Source of the DNA: Microbulbifer guangxiensis
Lineage (GTDB): Bacteria; Pseudomonadota; Gammaproteobacteria; Pseudomonadales; Cellvibrionaceae
Length of the DNA: 64,000 nucleotides
Direction: 5' to 3'
Assembly: GCF_021729075.1 (NCBI RefSeq)
Contig: NZ_JAJSAQ010000007.1
Span: 124,001-188,000 of the forward strand
The position numbers were made by a program, and so were the translations under genes. Below the pieces are notes generated by a model that was given only the letters and a program-made list of their open reading frames with translations, had not been told where the DNA came from and made no database searches. Positions 18,890 to 28,478 of this stretch are shown one piece after another. Within the stretch, counting starts at the first letter, position 1. Every line of letters starts with the position of its first letter.

Positions 18890-19978
18890 ATGGGTAACAA
18901 GGCTTTTCAATGGCTGTCTGAGCGGCTGGCCTCGCAGCGCTGGAAGTACTGGGCACTGCAGGCGTCCGGCTGGGGCGGCTACACCCTGTTGACGTTCGTT
19001 GGCAGCTTTTTCTGGGTGAAAAACCACTGGTTGCACTCCGGTTATATTGCTGTGGCGACGGCGTCGGGCGTGGCCCTGTCGGAGCTCATGCGGCGCGGAT
19101 TCCACCGCTTGTGGCACCGGCCGCCGGCAATCCGCTTCTTCGGCTCATTACTCGTGGTTATCGTGGCCGCGGCGGTATGGGCAGCGATCAAATTCGGTGG
19201 TTCTCTGTGGCTCTACGGAAAGGAGAGCGACGAACATCCGGCAGTGATGGCGGTGTACTGGTTTTCGTATTCGTTCCTGCTGCTCATGACCTGGGCTGCG
19301 CTCTACTACGGCATCAAGTACTACCAGGCCTCCCAGGACCAGCAGGAGAAAATGCTGCTGGCGGAATCCGCGGCACACCAGGCGCAGCTGAAGATGCTGC
19401 GTTACCAGCTCAACCCCCACTTCCTGTTCAATACCCTGAACGCCATATCCACACTGATCCTCGACAACGAGGGGCGTACCGCCAACTCCATGGTCTCGCG
19501 CCTGTCACAGTTCCTGCGCCACTCGCTCGACAACGACCCCATGCAGAAGGTGACGCTGGCGCGGGAAGTGGAAGCACTGATGCTGTACCTGGATATCGAG
19601 AAGGTCCGTTTCGCCGACCGCCTGGGCGTCAACGTGGACCTGGAGGGAGACTCCCCCAGGGCGCTGGTGCCGAGCCTGCTGCTGCAGCCGCTGGTGGAGA
19701 ATGCCATCAAATACGGTATCTCCCAGCGGGAGTGGGGCGGTGAGATCACCATTCGCGCCCGGGTATTCGCCGGCGAATTGCTGCTGGAAGTGAGTGACAA
19801 TGGCCCCGGCATGAGTGTTGAGGAGCTGGAATCCCTGGGTACCGGCCGCGGTGTGGGGATTCGCAATACCTGCGAGCGCCTGCGGGCGCTGTACGGCGCA
19901 GAACAGAAAGTGCGTTTCCGCAACCAGCCCGGTGGTGGCCTGGCGGTGCACATCCGTATTCCCTTCGAACAGGAGTAG
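18890..19978 (+). CDS. Sensor histidine kinase of the LytS/AlgZ type
   Basis: This 362-residue inner-membrane kinase has four predicted transmembrane helices in residues 25-145, a short coiled coil, and the His_kinase motif LRYQLNPHFLFNTLNAIS with phospho-acceptor H177. The ATPase region shows LLLQPLVENAIKYGI and SDNGPGMS, then GVGIRNTCERL. Its ATG is preceded by GGGAG. The LytTR response regulator starts 43 bases downstream, so they form a two-component pair. The signal is unknown. Confidence 0.92.
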   Translation: MGNKAFQWLSERLASQRWKYWALQASGWGGYTLLTFVGSFFWVKNHWLHSGYIAVATASGVALSELMRRGFHRLWHRPPAIRFFGSLLVVIVAAAVWAAIKFGGSLWLYGKESDEHPAVMAVYWFSYSFLLLMTWAALYYGIKYYQASQDQQEKMLLAESAAHQAQLKMLRYQLNPHFLFNTLNAISTLILDNEGRTANSMVSRLSQFLRHSLDNDPMQKVTLAREVEALMLYLDIEKVRFADRLGVNVDLEGDSPRALVPSLLLQPLVENAIKYGISQREWGGEITIRARVFAGELLLEVSDNGPGMSVEELESLGTGRGVGIRNTCERLRALYGAEQKVRFRNQPGGGLAVHIRIPFEQE

Positions 19979-20021
19979 CGTGCGGCGATGGCGGGCAGGA
20001 ACAGAGAGCAGGAATGGAACC

Positions 20022-20840
20022 ATGACGGGTAGTGCAGAAAAACTGACGGCGATCATCGTTGACGATGAGCCCCTGGCACGGCGCGGACTGCGCCTGCGGC
20101 TGGAAAACCTGGGCGGGGTGGAAGTGGTAGCCGAGTGCAGCAACGGACGCGAGGCCCGCGAGCGGATTCCCGAGCTGAAGCCGGATATCGCCTTTGTGGA
20201 TATCCAGATGCCCGGGATCAATGGCTTGCAGCTAGTGCAGGCCCTTCCGAGGGAGCAGCTACCGCAGATCGTGTTCGTTACGGCCTATGACGAATATGCC
20301 GTGGATGCCTTCGAGGTCAATGCGGTGGACTACGTCCTCAAGCCCATTGAGGAGGAACGCTTGCAGCGGGCACTGGAGCGGGTGCGGGAAAAGCGGACCA
20401 GCGCTGATCTGGCGGCGCAGCGGGAGCAGCTGCTGGAAGCGGTTGCCGATCTGACCCAGGAATCCCCTGAGGTTCTGGCGGAGAAACTGGCCAGTGGCGA
20501 ACTCGCCGGTACCCGCTATCCGGAAAAAATTGCCATCAAGGATGCCGGCAAAATCACCCTGGTACCGGCAAAGGAGATCGACTGGATCGACGCCGCCGGC
20601 GATTACATGTGTGTGCACGCCAAAGGGGAGACCCATGTGATGCGTATCACCATGAAGGAGCTGGAGCAGCAGCTGGACCCGCGGGTTTTCCAGCGCATCC
20701 ACCGTTCCACCATCGTCAACCTCGGACGCGTCAGCGAGATCTCTGCTCATATCAATGGCGAGTATTACCTCGTGCTCCACAACGGTGAGCGTTTGAAGAT
20801 GAGCCGCAGTTACAAGAACAAAGTGCAGCACTTCCTCTAG
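20022..20840 (+). CDS. LytR/AlgR-type response regulator
   Basis: This protein of about 272 residues has a receiver domain (AIIVDDEPLARRG; phospho-acceptor D60 in FVDIQMPG; conserved Lys in YVLKPIEEERL) and a C-terminal LytTR DNA-binding domain (IDWIDAAGDYMCVHA, FQRIHRSTIVNLGRV, MSRSYKNKV). The ATG at 20022 is chosen because the receiver starts right after it. It pairs with the upstream kinase. LytTR regulators bind promoter repeats, none of which I could assign. Confidence 0.93.
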   Translation: MTGSAEKLTAIIVDDEPLARRGLRLRLENLGGVEVVAECSNGREARERIPELKPDIAFVDIQMPGINGLQLVQALPREQLPQIVFVTAYDEYAVDAFEVNAVDYVLKPIEEERLQRALERVREKRTSADLAAQREQLLEAVADLTQESPEVLAEKLASGELAGTRYPEKIAIKDAGKITLVPAKEIDWIDAAGDYMCVHAKGETHVMRITMKELEQQLDPRVFQRIHRSTIVNLGRVSEISAHINGEYYLVLHNGERLKMSRSYKNKVQHFL

Positions 20841-20934
20841 TGAAGGCGGACGCAACGTCCGTGCGATTGGGGATGGGCGTCGCCGCTCAGTAGACTACCG
20901 ATACTTAGTAGTTTGCCCGAAAGGAGGCGCCGAC

Positions 20935-21612
20935 ATGCGCTACGCCATAGCACTCCTTCTCAGTTGTGCCGCTTCGTTCACCTGGGCACAGGACCTGATA
21001 CGGTCCCTGCCGTCCGGAGCTTCGCAAATTCTGGTGCGCGGTGAAACTTATTACTATTCTGCCGGCTCCTTTTACCGCCTGGTGAGGGGAGGGTATTCAC
21101 GCGTGGAACCGCCGCTGGGTGCACGGGTGCCCTATGCGCCCGGTAGCAGCCGCACTTTCACCATGGGCGGCGACCGCTACTTCGTCACACGCAGTGGGGC
21201 CTTCTTGCGTTACGAGCCCAGCGGTGATGACTTTGCGGTCGTACCCCCGCCCTACGGCTGGCGTGACTATGACAGGGGGGCGCCGGGGCTCCGGTCTCTG
21301 CCTGCACCGCAGGCTGCACCACGAGCGGTACCGCAGGCGCCAATCGTTTCCCGGGCCTATCCGCGGCTCAGTCCCGGGTTCCGGGCGGGTGGCGGCTATT
21401 ACGCCGAGTATCGCGGCACTTACCCCGCTGGCCCCGGCGGCGGCTATTACGGCCGATATGGCTTCCGTGACTATATCGGCGACCAGAGTTACCGGGAGCG
21501 CCGTGCGACCTGCCGGCGTATCGCCTCTGACCAATCCCGCCGCGGCGACGTCGGCCCTTATCGCCGCGAGCCTGGCAGTTACCGGGATGAGTTTGAGCGC
21601 TGCATGCGTTAA
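20935..21612 (+). CDS. Secreted tyrosine/glycine-rich protein, DUF6515-like
   Basis: The protein has 225 residues with a signal peptide cleaved near SFTWA-QD. The mature part starts with ILVRGETYYYSAGSFYRLV and FTMGGDRYFVTRSGAFLRYE, two short beta repeats of the YYY-x-G-x-FY kind seen in DUF6515-like proteins. A proline/alanine linker and a Gly-Tyr-rich segment (GGGYYGRYGF) follow, then a C-terminal CRRIASDQS...YRDEFERCMR with two cysteines that may pair. The Shine-Dalgarno is near-perfect (AAAGGAGG, 20920-20927), suggesting strong translation. It follows the two-component genes by 94 bases. The family label is tentative and no function is claimed. Confidence 0.65.
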   Translation: MRYAIALLLSCAASFTWAQDLIRSLPSGASQILVRGETYYYSAGSFYRLVRGGYSRVEPPLGARVPYAPGSSRTFTMGGDRYFVTRSGAFLRYEPSGDDFAVVPPPYGWRDYDRGAPGLRSLPAPQAAPRAVPQAPIVSRAYPRLSPGFRAGGGYYAEYRGTYPAGPGGGYYGRYGFRDYIGDQSYRERRATCRRIASDQSRRGDVGPYRREPGSYRDEFERCMR

Positions 21613-21760
21613 CGCGGCTGCCCTGAGAGGCGGAACTCCACGAGCGCCGCTGAGGCAAGGGTCCGCCGGGGCGGCGGAGCCCGCTGGACTACACTGAACA
21701 AGCGGGGCATTTTCTCCGCCTCCTCGTTCGTGTCGGGTTTTGCCACGGAGTCGGCGACTT

Positions 21761-23935
21761 ATGAAGGATGGCAGCGGTTACGCCTTCCTCAGATCCATGT
21801 CCGTTTGTCACCGGGACTCTTGTGCCTGGTTGCAGCGGTTTCTCTCCCTGGCCCTGGCATTTTTCCTGACCCTGTTCAGTCTCGGCGCTTCCGCGCAGCT
21901 TCCCGGCACCAAACCGAAGGAATTTGCGCCGGTTATCCCGGATTTCTCTGCACCCGCGGCAGACTGGTGGACCGCCTGGCCGGATGCCACCCGTGAGCAG
22001 CGCCAGGAATGGCGCAAGGAGCTGGTGGGTGCCTGGATGGAGTGGAGTGCACAGCTGCCGGAAAATGAGGCACTGCAAGTGCAGGCAGAAGCGGTCAACG
22101 ACAGCTTCAAGCGCCTGAACGTCACCTGGAACAGTTTTGACGAAATCAAAAAGGTGGCGGTGCTGCCGGATGTGGAGTTTCCCGAGGAGCCGTCGGTACT
22201 CGACTGGGCCGAGGCGGATACAGCCATCGCACGGGGGAAGCAGCGCCTGCAGAGCCTGCAACTGGAAGCCCGTCAGGTCGACGAATCTCTCGCCCAGTCA
22301 CTGCGAGAACTGCGCAAGCGGGTGCTCGCTCTTCGCGATGCTGCCCCGGGTGTCAACCGCGAGGCCGCGGCCCTGAATCTCCTCCGTGTGCAGATCGACC
22401 ATCTCAATATCATCGAACAGCGGAGCCTGCTGGAAGAGCAGATGACGCTCTGGCAGGAGCAGATTCAGCTGGCAGAGAGCCAGCTTGAGGATGTGTTGCT
22501 GTCACTGATCTACAGCGACAAAGCCGGGGATTCCCTCGAAAAGTCCCTGGCAGAACTGAAGGAGAAACGGGAAGCTCTGGTGAGCCAGCGTGCCGAGCTG
22601 CAGCGACAGGCACTGGAGTCCACCGACCCGCAGCAGAACCTGCAGCGTGACCTGCAATTGATGGACAACGAAGTGGGCCAGCTGGAGAACGAGCTGCGCC
22701 AGCGCAAGGCATTGTTGCTGCAGTCCATGAACGCAGTACTCAACCCGGAGGGGGAGGAGCCCCAGCTGGTGCGGGATCGGGACCTGGTGGAGACAGCCCG
22801 CACTGCCATCGGCGCCCTCAGCCGGGACCTGAACCTGCGTCAGCGACAGGTAGTAGCCTGGAGTGATGAAGACCGAGGCGCCATGCGCACCTGGTGGCGG
22901 CAGTTCGAGAAGATCGACAGCGCCCTCGGGCGCGCCGATGAACTGCTGGAAGATGTGCTGCGCTATGAGACTGCCCAGCTGCAGGTCTTCCAGCAGCGAC
23001 GCGGCTGGTGGGCGACGCTGCGTGAACGCGTCGGTCACCTGAGCAACATCGCCAGTACCCGCTGGCGCGAGCTGGCGGATTACCAGCTGTTTACCATCAG
23101 CCAGAATCCGGTCACGCTGCGTATCCTGGCGCGGGTGCTGTTCGTGCTCCTGAGCGCGTGGATGATCTCGGGCCTGACCCGTCGCTTCCTCAACCGGCTG
23201 GTACACAAGCAGCACGCCAGTCAGTCCTCCATGTATACCCTGGCACGGGTGCTGCACTACAGCATCATCGGTATTGCCCTGCTGATCGCGCTGGTGATGC
23301 TGGGGCTGGATGCCTCCAAGCTGGCGCTGGTGGCCGGCGCGCTGTCGGTGGGTATCGGTTTTGGCCTGCAGGCGATCTTCTCCAATTTCATCTCCGGGCT
23401 GATCCTGCTCTTCGAGCAGCCCCTGCGGGTGGGCGACCTGGTGGAACTGGAGTCAGGAGTGTTCGGGCGGATACGGGATATCAACGTGCGTTCCACCCGC
23501 ATCACCACCCGCGACAACGTCGACATCCTGGTGCCCAACTCCGAATTTGTCGCTGGTCGCGTGATCAACCACACCCTGGATGACCCGGTGCGCCGCATTC
23601 ATGTGCCTTTCGGCGTGGCCTACGGCTCTGACCCGGACCTGGTGCGGGAGGCGGCCGCCGCTGCGGCAGAGCGGGTGCCGATTACCCACACCGACTGGCA
23701 GCGCAAGACCGAGGTGTGGCTGATGGAATTCGCCGACAGTGCGCTTAACTTCAAGCTGGTGGTGTGGATCAACAGCAACATGGTCTCTCCGCTGGGCGAC
23801 CCCTATGCGCTGTACAACCTGGAGTTGCTGCGGGAATTCAATGAGCGCGGTATCGAGATCCCCTTCCCGCAGCGGGACCTGCACCTGCGCAGCTGGGAGC
23901 CGCCGCTGTCTCTTGCACGCCGCAACGGCCAGTGA
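21761..23935 (+). CDS. MscS-family mechanosensitive channel with large periplasmic coiled-coil domain
   Basis: The protein is about 724 residues. A signal peptide (FLSLALAFFLTLFSLGASAQ) leads into about 400 residues of mostly coiled-coil periplasmic sequence. Three membrane helices then end in the MscS pore helix and gate region: VAGALSVGIGFGLQ, NFISGLILLFEQPLRVGD. The cytoplasmic beta domain contains TRITTRDNVDILVPNSEF. The architecture resembles MscK-like channels but is shorter. The ATG at 21761 has GGAG ten bases upstream. It probably protects against osmotic downshock. Confidence 0.87.
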   Translation: MKDGSGYAFLRSMSVCHRDSCAWLQRFLSLALAFFLTLFSLGASAQLPGTKPKEFAPVIPDFSAPAADWWTAWPDATREQRQEWRKELVGAWMEWSAQLPENEALQVQAEAVNDSFKRLNVTWNSFDEIKKVAVLPDVEFPEEPSVLDWAEADTAIARGKQRLQSLQLEARQVDESLAQSLRELRKRVLALRDAAPGVNREAAALNLLRVQIDHLNIIEQRSLLEEQMTLWQEQIQLAESQLEDVLLSLIYSDKAGDSLEKSLAELKEKREALVSQRAELQRQALESTDPQQNLQRDLQLMDNEVGQLENELRQRKALLLQSMNAVLNPEGEEPQLVRDRDLVETARTAIGALSRDLNLRQRQVVAWSDEDRGAMRTWWRQFEKIDSALGRADELLEDVLRYETAQLQVFQQRRGWWATLRERVGHLSNIASTRWRELADYQLFTISQNPVTLRILARVLFVLLSAWMISGLTRRFLNRLVHKQHASQSSMYTLARVLHYSIIGIALLIALVMLGLDASKLALVAGALSVGIGFGLQAIFSNFISGLILLFEQPLRVGDLVELESGVFGRIRDINVRSTRITTRDNVDILVPNSEFVAGRVINHTLDDPVRRIHVPFGVAYGSDPDLVREAAAAAAERVPITHTDWQRKTEVWLMEFADSALNFKLVVWINSNMVSPLGDPYALYNLELLREFNERGIEIPFPQRDLHLRSWEPPLSLARRNGQ

Positions 23936-24069
23936 CCAAAGGGTTCCAATCGTTCAATTAATCGACGGAATGTTTGTTCTGCAATCGCCAGCCCTGTATT
24001 CTGCAGGGCTTGTGACGACGCCCCCCGGGGGCTGTGTGCGGCGTATTTTTTGGAACAGGATCCCCGCCC

Positions 24070-25473
24070 TTGCTGATTATCCCCATACAGAACAAGCCCG
24101 ACTGGCGCCGCCCGCCGCTGATGTGCTTTGCCCTGATCGCGCTGAACCTGCTGGTGTTTGTCTTGTACCAGGGGCGGGATGAGACCCGCTGGCACGCGGC
24201 GGAGGAATACTACTTTTCCAGTGACCTGCCGGTACTCGAAGAACAGCGCTTCCTGATCTACATCAACGAGGAGCACCCCGAGTGGCGCATGCATATGGAT
24301 GCCCAGGGGGAAGAATTTGTTTACCGCGAGCTATTGGGTAACCGCGAGTTCCACCAGTGGCTGTTGCCGCAACTGCGTGCCGAGGGGGAGACTGAATGGC
24401 TCGCCCAGCGGGAGCACTTTGACCAGCTGCGTAACCGGCTGAGCGCCTTCGCTCTCGGCCTTACGCCCGCAGAACCGACGCTCGCAGGCCTGTTCGGCCA
24501 TATGTTCCTGCATGGCAGCTGGGATCACCTGATCGGCAACATGGTCTTCCTGCTGCTGTTTGGCCTTTCCGTGGAACTGGCCCTTGGCGGAGCCTGGTTT
24601 GCCGGCCTGTACCTGCTCGGTGGGCTGGCCGCGGCTGGCTTGCACATGATGGTGGAGGCGGGCAGCCCCATGCCGATGGTGGGCGCCTCCGGCGCCGTCT
24701 CCGCGGTGATGGGCATGTTCGTGGCGGTCTACGGTGTCCAGCGATTGCGATTCTTCTACACCATCGGCTTTATGTTCGGCGAATTCAGTGCCCCGGCCCT
24801 GCTGGTGTTGCCCCTTTGGCTTGCCAAGGAGCTGTTCGGCTACTTCTGGGGCGATGCGGGCATCGCCTACTGGGCACATCTGGGCGGGCTGCTGGCCGGA
24901 TTCGTGGCGACCATGGTCCTGCTCAGCCGGCGGCCCGCGCTGGCGCAGATGCCGGTGGAGTACGGCGTCCCAACGGCTGAACAGCGGGTGCTGGCCCGTA
25001 TTGACCGTCTGCAGGAGCAGGGTAAGTACCTGGAAGCGGGCGAGGCGGCCCATGCCGGAGTGCGCCAGCACCCCGGCAGCATCGACCTGATCGAGCGGGC
25101 GATCGAGTTATCTTCGGTGGCGCCGGACAGTGAGCCCTACCACCGGGCCCATCTGGCGCTGTTCGCACTCGCAGATGAGCAGGCCATCGGGGTGGGCCAG
25201 CTGGCTGACAGCTACCGCCGCTACCTGCAGAGCACCAGTCGGCCCCGTGCATTGTCTGCCAGGGTCTGCCTGTTGCTCGCCCGGCGCGCCGCGCGGGAGA
25301 AACAGTGGGGGTGGCTGGAAGAATTGTTGCGCCGCCTGCAGGGGCAGGGGGTCGAACACCCACTGCTGCCTCGCCTGGCGAGGGCATTGGTGGACCACTA
25401 TCGCCGGTTGGGCGAGGAAGTCCGGGCGCGGGAGATCCAGCAACTGGTTCGCCCGGCGAGCTTTTCCGAATAA
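24070..25473 (+). CDS. Rhomboid-family intramembrane serine protease
   Basis: The protein is about 467 residues. The rhomboid core has the nucleophile in MVGASGAVSAVMG (S207) and the partner histidine in YWAHLGGLLAGF (H270). HMFLHGSWDHLIGNMVFL is the conserved helix-2 region. A soluble C-terminal part of some 170 residues looks helical and TPR-like. A TTG at 24070 with AGGA nine bases upstream is the likeliest start, since the sequence before it looks non-coding; a GTG at 24034 is the alternative. Substrates are unknown. It converges on the next gene with a 6-base gap. Confidence 0.86.
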   Translation: MLIIPIQNKPDWRRPPLMCFALIALNLLVFVLYQGRDETRWHAAEEYYFSSDLPVLEEQRFLIYINEEHPEWRMHMDAQGEEFVYRELLGNREFHQWLLPQLRAEGETEWLAQREHFDQLRNRLSAFALGLTPAEPTLAGLFGHMFLHGSWDHLIGNMVFLLLFGLSVELALGGAWFAGLYLLGGLAAAGLHMMVEAGSPMPMVGASGAVSAVMGMFVAVYGVQRLRFFYTIGFMFGEFSAPALLVLPLWLAKELFGYFWGDAGIAYWAHLGGLLAGFVATMVLLSRRPALAQMPVEYGVPTAEQRVLARIDRLQEQGKYLEAGEAAHAGVRQHPGSIDLIERAIELSSVAPDSEPYHRAHLALFALADEQAIGVGQLADSYRRYLQSTSRPRALSARVCLLLARRAAREKQWGWLEELLRRLQGQGVEHPLLPRLARALVDHYRRLGEEVRAREIQQLVRPASFSE

Positions 25474-25479
25474 CCCAGT

Positions 25480-26898
25480 TCAGGCGGTCTGTGCCGCCTG
25501 CAGCACCCTGGCCAGCGTTCGCACCTCACCCTGGACCTCACTGTCCGGGAATTTCTTGCGCAGAAACAGTAACAGCTGTTTCGTCAGGTCTTCGCGATTG
25601 AACCCGTCCAGGTAGATCCTGGCTAATAGCAGGTACGCCTGGTCCAGGTGCCGGTAATCGCTGTCTTCCTTGTGCAGATTGTTGAGCAGCTTCGCCGCGG
25701 GCCCGAACTTGCGGTCGTGATACAGGGCATCGGCGAGACCGTGGCGGAGGGTGGACTTGTCGATGGCTGGCAGGGGGTCCGTTGCAAGGTAGAGTTCCGC
25801 TGCCCGATGGGGGTGCCCGAGGCCTATGAGCTTTTCCAGTAGGTGAGGCGCCAGTTCCCGCAGAGCCTTCTGGTCATGGTTGGCAAGCAGCAGCCGGTAG
25901 TAGCGCTCGTTGAGCGCAGCCTCATTGGGAAAGCGGCGCAGCGCATCCACCAGCACCCGCCGTGCCGCCCCGTGCTCCCCCTCCCGCATCAGGATCTGCG
26001 CTTCCGACAGTGCGCGGGCGCGGTCGAACTCGTTCTCCTCGAGGATATCCTCATCGTCATCGCGGCTCGCCGAGATGCCAAGGGGTTGCTGCTTGCCGAG
26101 GCAGATATAACCCATCATGGCACTGGTGACGATGTAGAAATAACTGGTGCTCGCCGCAACGGTCGGCATGATGGCCCAGTTGGGCAGTTTGTCCGCCACC
26201 ACCAACATCAGGTACTGGGGTGCCGCGGAAACGGCAGTGGTGGCCAGCCATAGCAAAAGATAGGGCCAGCCAATCACCACGGTGAAATGCAGTAGCTTGA
26301 GCGGGTTGACTGCCGAGCGCAGCCTGCCCTCGAGTGCCAGCACGATCATTGCGGCTGGCGCCAGCACGGAGAGCGCGATGGAATAGAGCTGGATCCCGCC
26401 CTCGCCGAACAGGCGTACCAACTGGAAACCGCCAAAGCCGGCGATCAGTGCCATCGCAATCACTTTCAGGAACATCGGCGCGCTGCGGCCATCCAGGGCT
26501 TCGCCGAACGCCGGTGCCTGCAATTTGCCGTGGGCCAGGTGTTCGATCACCAGCAGGTTATAGCGGGTCAGCAGGGCCACGGCGGCCAGCAGTAACAGCA
26601 GTGAGATCATTCCCAGCCCGGAAATAAGCAGGCTGGCGCCGGTGGCGAGTCCGATCACTGTCAGTGGGCCTGGTTCGAGCGCATAACGAAAAAAGAAAGG
26701 GCTCATTTGCCAGAACGGGCGGGCGCTGTTACTGGCGGCAATATCGGCGAGTGGCTTGTGGCAGAGCGGGCACTCGGCGCGGCCGGTCGGGTAATTGGCG
26801 GGGCTGCCCGGCACACATTCATTGCAGAAGTGGCGCTCACAGGGTTGGCAGAGCCAGCCTGCCTCCCTGGAGGAGTGATAGTTGCAGGACTCGGCCAT
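25480..26898 (-). CDS. Membrane protein with N-terminal B-box-like zinc finger and C-terminal TPR-like region
   Basis: The protein is about 472 residues from the ATG at 26898, which follows AGGAAGAAAAAAC. It begins with a cysteine/histidine-rich segment (CNYHSSREAGWLCQPCERHF, then CNECV and CPLCHKPL) resembling a B-box or similar zinc-binding module. About six hydrophobic helices fill residues 85-270. The soluble C-terminus (about 300-472) has helical repeats such as AQILMREGEHGAARRVLVDAL, typical of TPR arrays. I do not recognise a named function. It is divergent from pepB with about 150 bases between them. Confidence 0.7.
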   Translation of the reverse strand: MAESCNYHSSREAGWLCQPCERHFCNECVPGSPANYPTGRAECPLCHKPLADIAASNSARPFWQMSPFFFRYALEPGPLTVIGLATGASLLISGLGMISLLLLLAAVALLTRYNLLVIEHLAHGKLQAPAFGEALDGRSAPMFLKVIAMALIAGFGGFQLVRLFGEGGIQLYSIALSVLAPAAMIVLALEGRLRSAVNPLKLLHFTVVIGWPYLLLWLATTAVSAAPQYLMLVVADKLPNWAIMPTVAASTSYFYIVTSAMMGYICLGKQQPLGISASRDDDEDILEENEFDRARALSEAQILMREGEHGAARRVLVDALRRFPNEAALNERYYRLLLANHDQKALRELAPHLLEKLIGLGHPHRAAELYLATDPLPAIDKSTLRHGLADALYHDRKFGPAAKLLNNLHKEDSDYRHLDQAYLLLARIYLDGFNREDLTKQLLLFLRKKFPDSEVQGEVRTLARVLQAAQTA

Positions 26899-27049
26899 GT
26901 TTTTTCTTCCCTGTGCTGGTTGTCCTCGGCGCAGTTTAGCGACGAGGCACCTTCTGGCGCAAACTGCATTGTGCGGCGTGACTGTTGCAGGGGCTGATAG
27001 AATGAAGCCCAGCACCCTACACAAACAGGATTTTTTTGGAGCAAGTGGT

Positions 27050-28339
27050 ATGGCAAAGGCAATGGAAGTTGAGCTGGTGACATCCGCGGCAGCGGCCAGC
27101 TGGGGAGAAAAGGCGCTGCTGAGTTTCACCGCTGGTGGCGCGCGTATTCATGTGACTGAGGCCACCGGCTCCGCGGAGGTGGCAGCCCAGCGCGCTGCCC
27201 GGCGGCTCGACGGTATGGGTATTCCCGCGGTGAAGCTGGTTGGCGATGGCTGGAGTACCGAGAGCCGCTGGGCCTTCTGGGCGGGTTACTACAACCCCAA
27301 TCGCGACAGCGAACTGGACTGGGGCACAGGCAACAATCGTGAACTCAAGGAGCTTCAGGCGCGGCAGTCGGCAGCGGAGTGGGTGCGCAGTATCACCAAT
27401 GGTACCCCCGAGGACGTGTCGCCGCGGGTACTGGCGGAGAGCGCGGCGGAAATGCTGCAGAAACTCGCGCCGGACGCCGTCAGTTATCGCATGATTGCCG
27501 GTGACGAACTGCTGTCGGAAGGCTTTGCCGGTATTCACAATGTCGGTCGTGGCAGCGTGCGCGAGCCGGTGATGCTGCAGGTGGACTACAACCCGACTGG
27601 CAAGGACGATGCGCCGGTGGATACCTGTCTGGTAGGCAAGGGCATTACCTTCGACTCCGGTGGTTACAGTATCAAGCCGTCCAACAATATGGCCACGATG
27701 AAGTCTGATATGGGCGGTGCAGCGATGGTGACTGGCGGTCTCGCCCTGGCGATTGCGCGGGGATTGCAGAAGCGCGTGAAACTGTATCTGTGCTGTGCGG
27801 AAAACCTGATTTCCGGCCACGCCTTCAAGCTGGGTGACATCATCAAGTACAAGAATGGCGTGACAGTGGAGATCCTCAATACCGATGCCGAGGGCCGGCT
27901 GGTGCTGGCCGATGGTCTGATTGCCGCATCGGAGGAGAACCCCCGCTGGATTCTCGACGCCGCCACCCTCACCGGTGCCGCCAAGATGGCGGTCGGCCGC
28001 GATTATAATTGCGTGTTCAGTTTCGAGGACGACAGTGCCCAGCGGGTGCTGGCCGCAGCTGCTGCAGAGCACGAAAAGGCCTGGCGTCTGCCGCTGGAGA
28101 AATTTCACCTCGAGCAGATCCCATCCGGTTTTGCGGAAATCGCCAATGTCGGTATCGAAGGCAGCCCCGGCGCTTCTACTGCCGCTGCCTTCCTCGCCCG
28201 TTTCGTGCGCGATACCGGTCGCGACTGGGTGCACATGGACCTGTCAGGCTCCTATCAGCCGGGCGCCAGTGATCTGTGGGCCCAGGGCGCCAAGGGGCAC
28301 GGATTGCGCACGATTGCGCGTTTCCTGCAGGACAACTGA
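27050..28339 (+). CDS. pepB: M17 leucyl aminopeptidase family protein (peptidase B type)
   Basis: This metallo-aminopeptidase of about 429 residues shows the M17 metal/catalytic signatures GKGITFDSGGYSIKPS and NTDAEGRLVLADGL (starting at residue 277). A third conserved stretch reads HMDLSGSYQPGASDLWAQGAKG. The length fits PepB (about 430 residues) rather than PepA (about 500). The ATG at 27050 has GGAG eight bases upstream. It would release N-terminal residues from peptides in the cytoplasm. A hairpin follows the stop. Confidence 0.9.
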   Translation: MAKAMEVELVTSAAAASWGEKALLSFTAGGARIHVTEATGSAEVAAQRAARRLDGMGIPAVKLVGDGWSTESRWAFWAGYYNPNRDSELDWGTGNNRELKELQARQSAAEWVRSITNGTPEDVSPRVLAESAAEMLQKLAPDAVSYRMIAGDELLSEGFAGIHNVGRGSVREPVMLQVDYNPTGKDDAPVDTCLVGKGITFDSGGYSIKPSNNMATMKSDMGGAAMVTGGLALAIARGLQKRVKLYLCCAENLISGHAFKLGDIIKYKNGVTVEILNTDAEGRLVLADGLIAASEENPRWILDAATLTGAAKMAVGRDYNCVFSFEDDSAQRVLAAAAAEHEKAWRLPLEKFHLEQIPSGFAEIANVGIEGSPGASTAAAFLARFVRDTGRDWVHMDLSGSYQPGASDLWAQGAKGHGLRTIARFLQDN

Positions 28340-28355
28340 CCATAGAGAGATGGGT

Positions 28356-28373
28356 GGCGCCCCCAGGGGCGCC
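28356..28373 (+). terminator. Hairpin after pepB
   Basis: The inverted repeat GGCGCCCC-CA-GGGGCGCC lies 17 bases after the pepB stop and has no clear T-run. It may protect or end the transcript. Confidence 0.45.
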
Positions 28374-28478
28374 GATCCTGCCAGCCAGCTGCGATAAAAA
28401 TATAACAATGCGAGCAGGCAGTTCTGACATCGTGGAGCTCAACTTCGCGCCACAAACCGTCCCCCCGTCGAGCCACTT

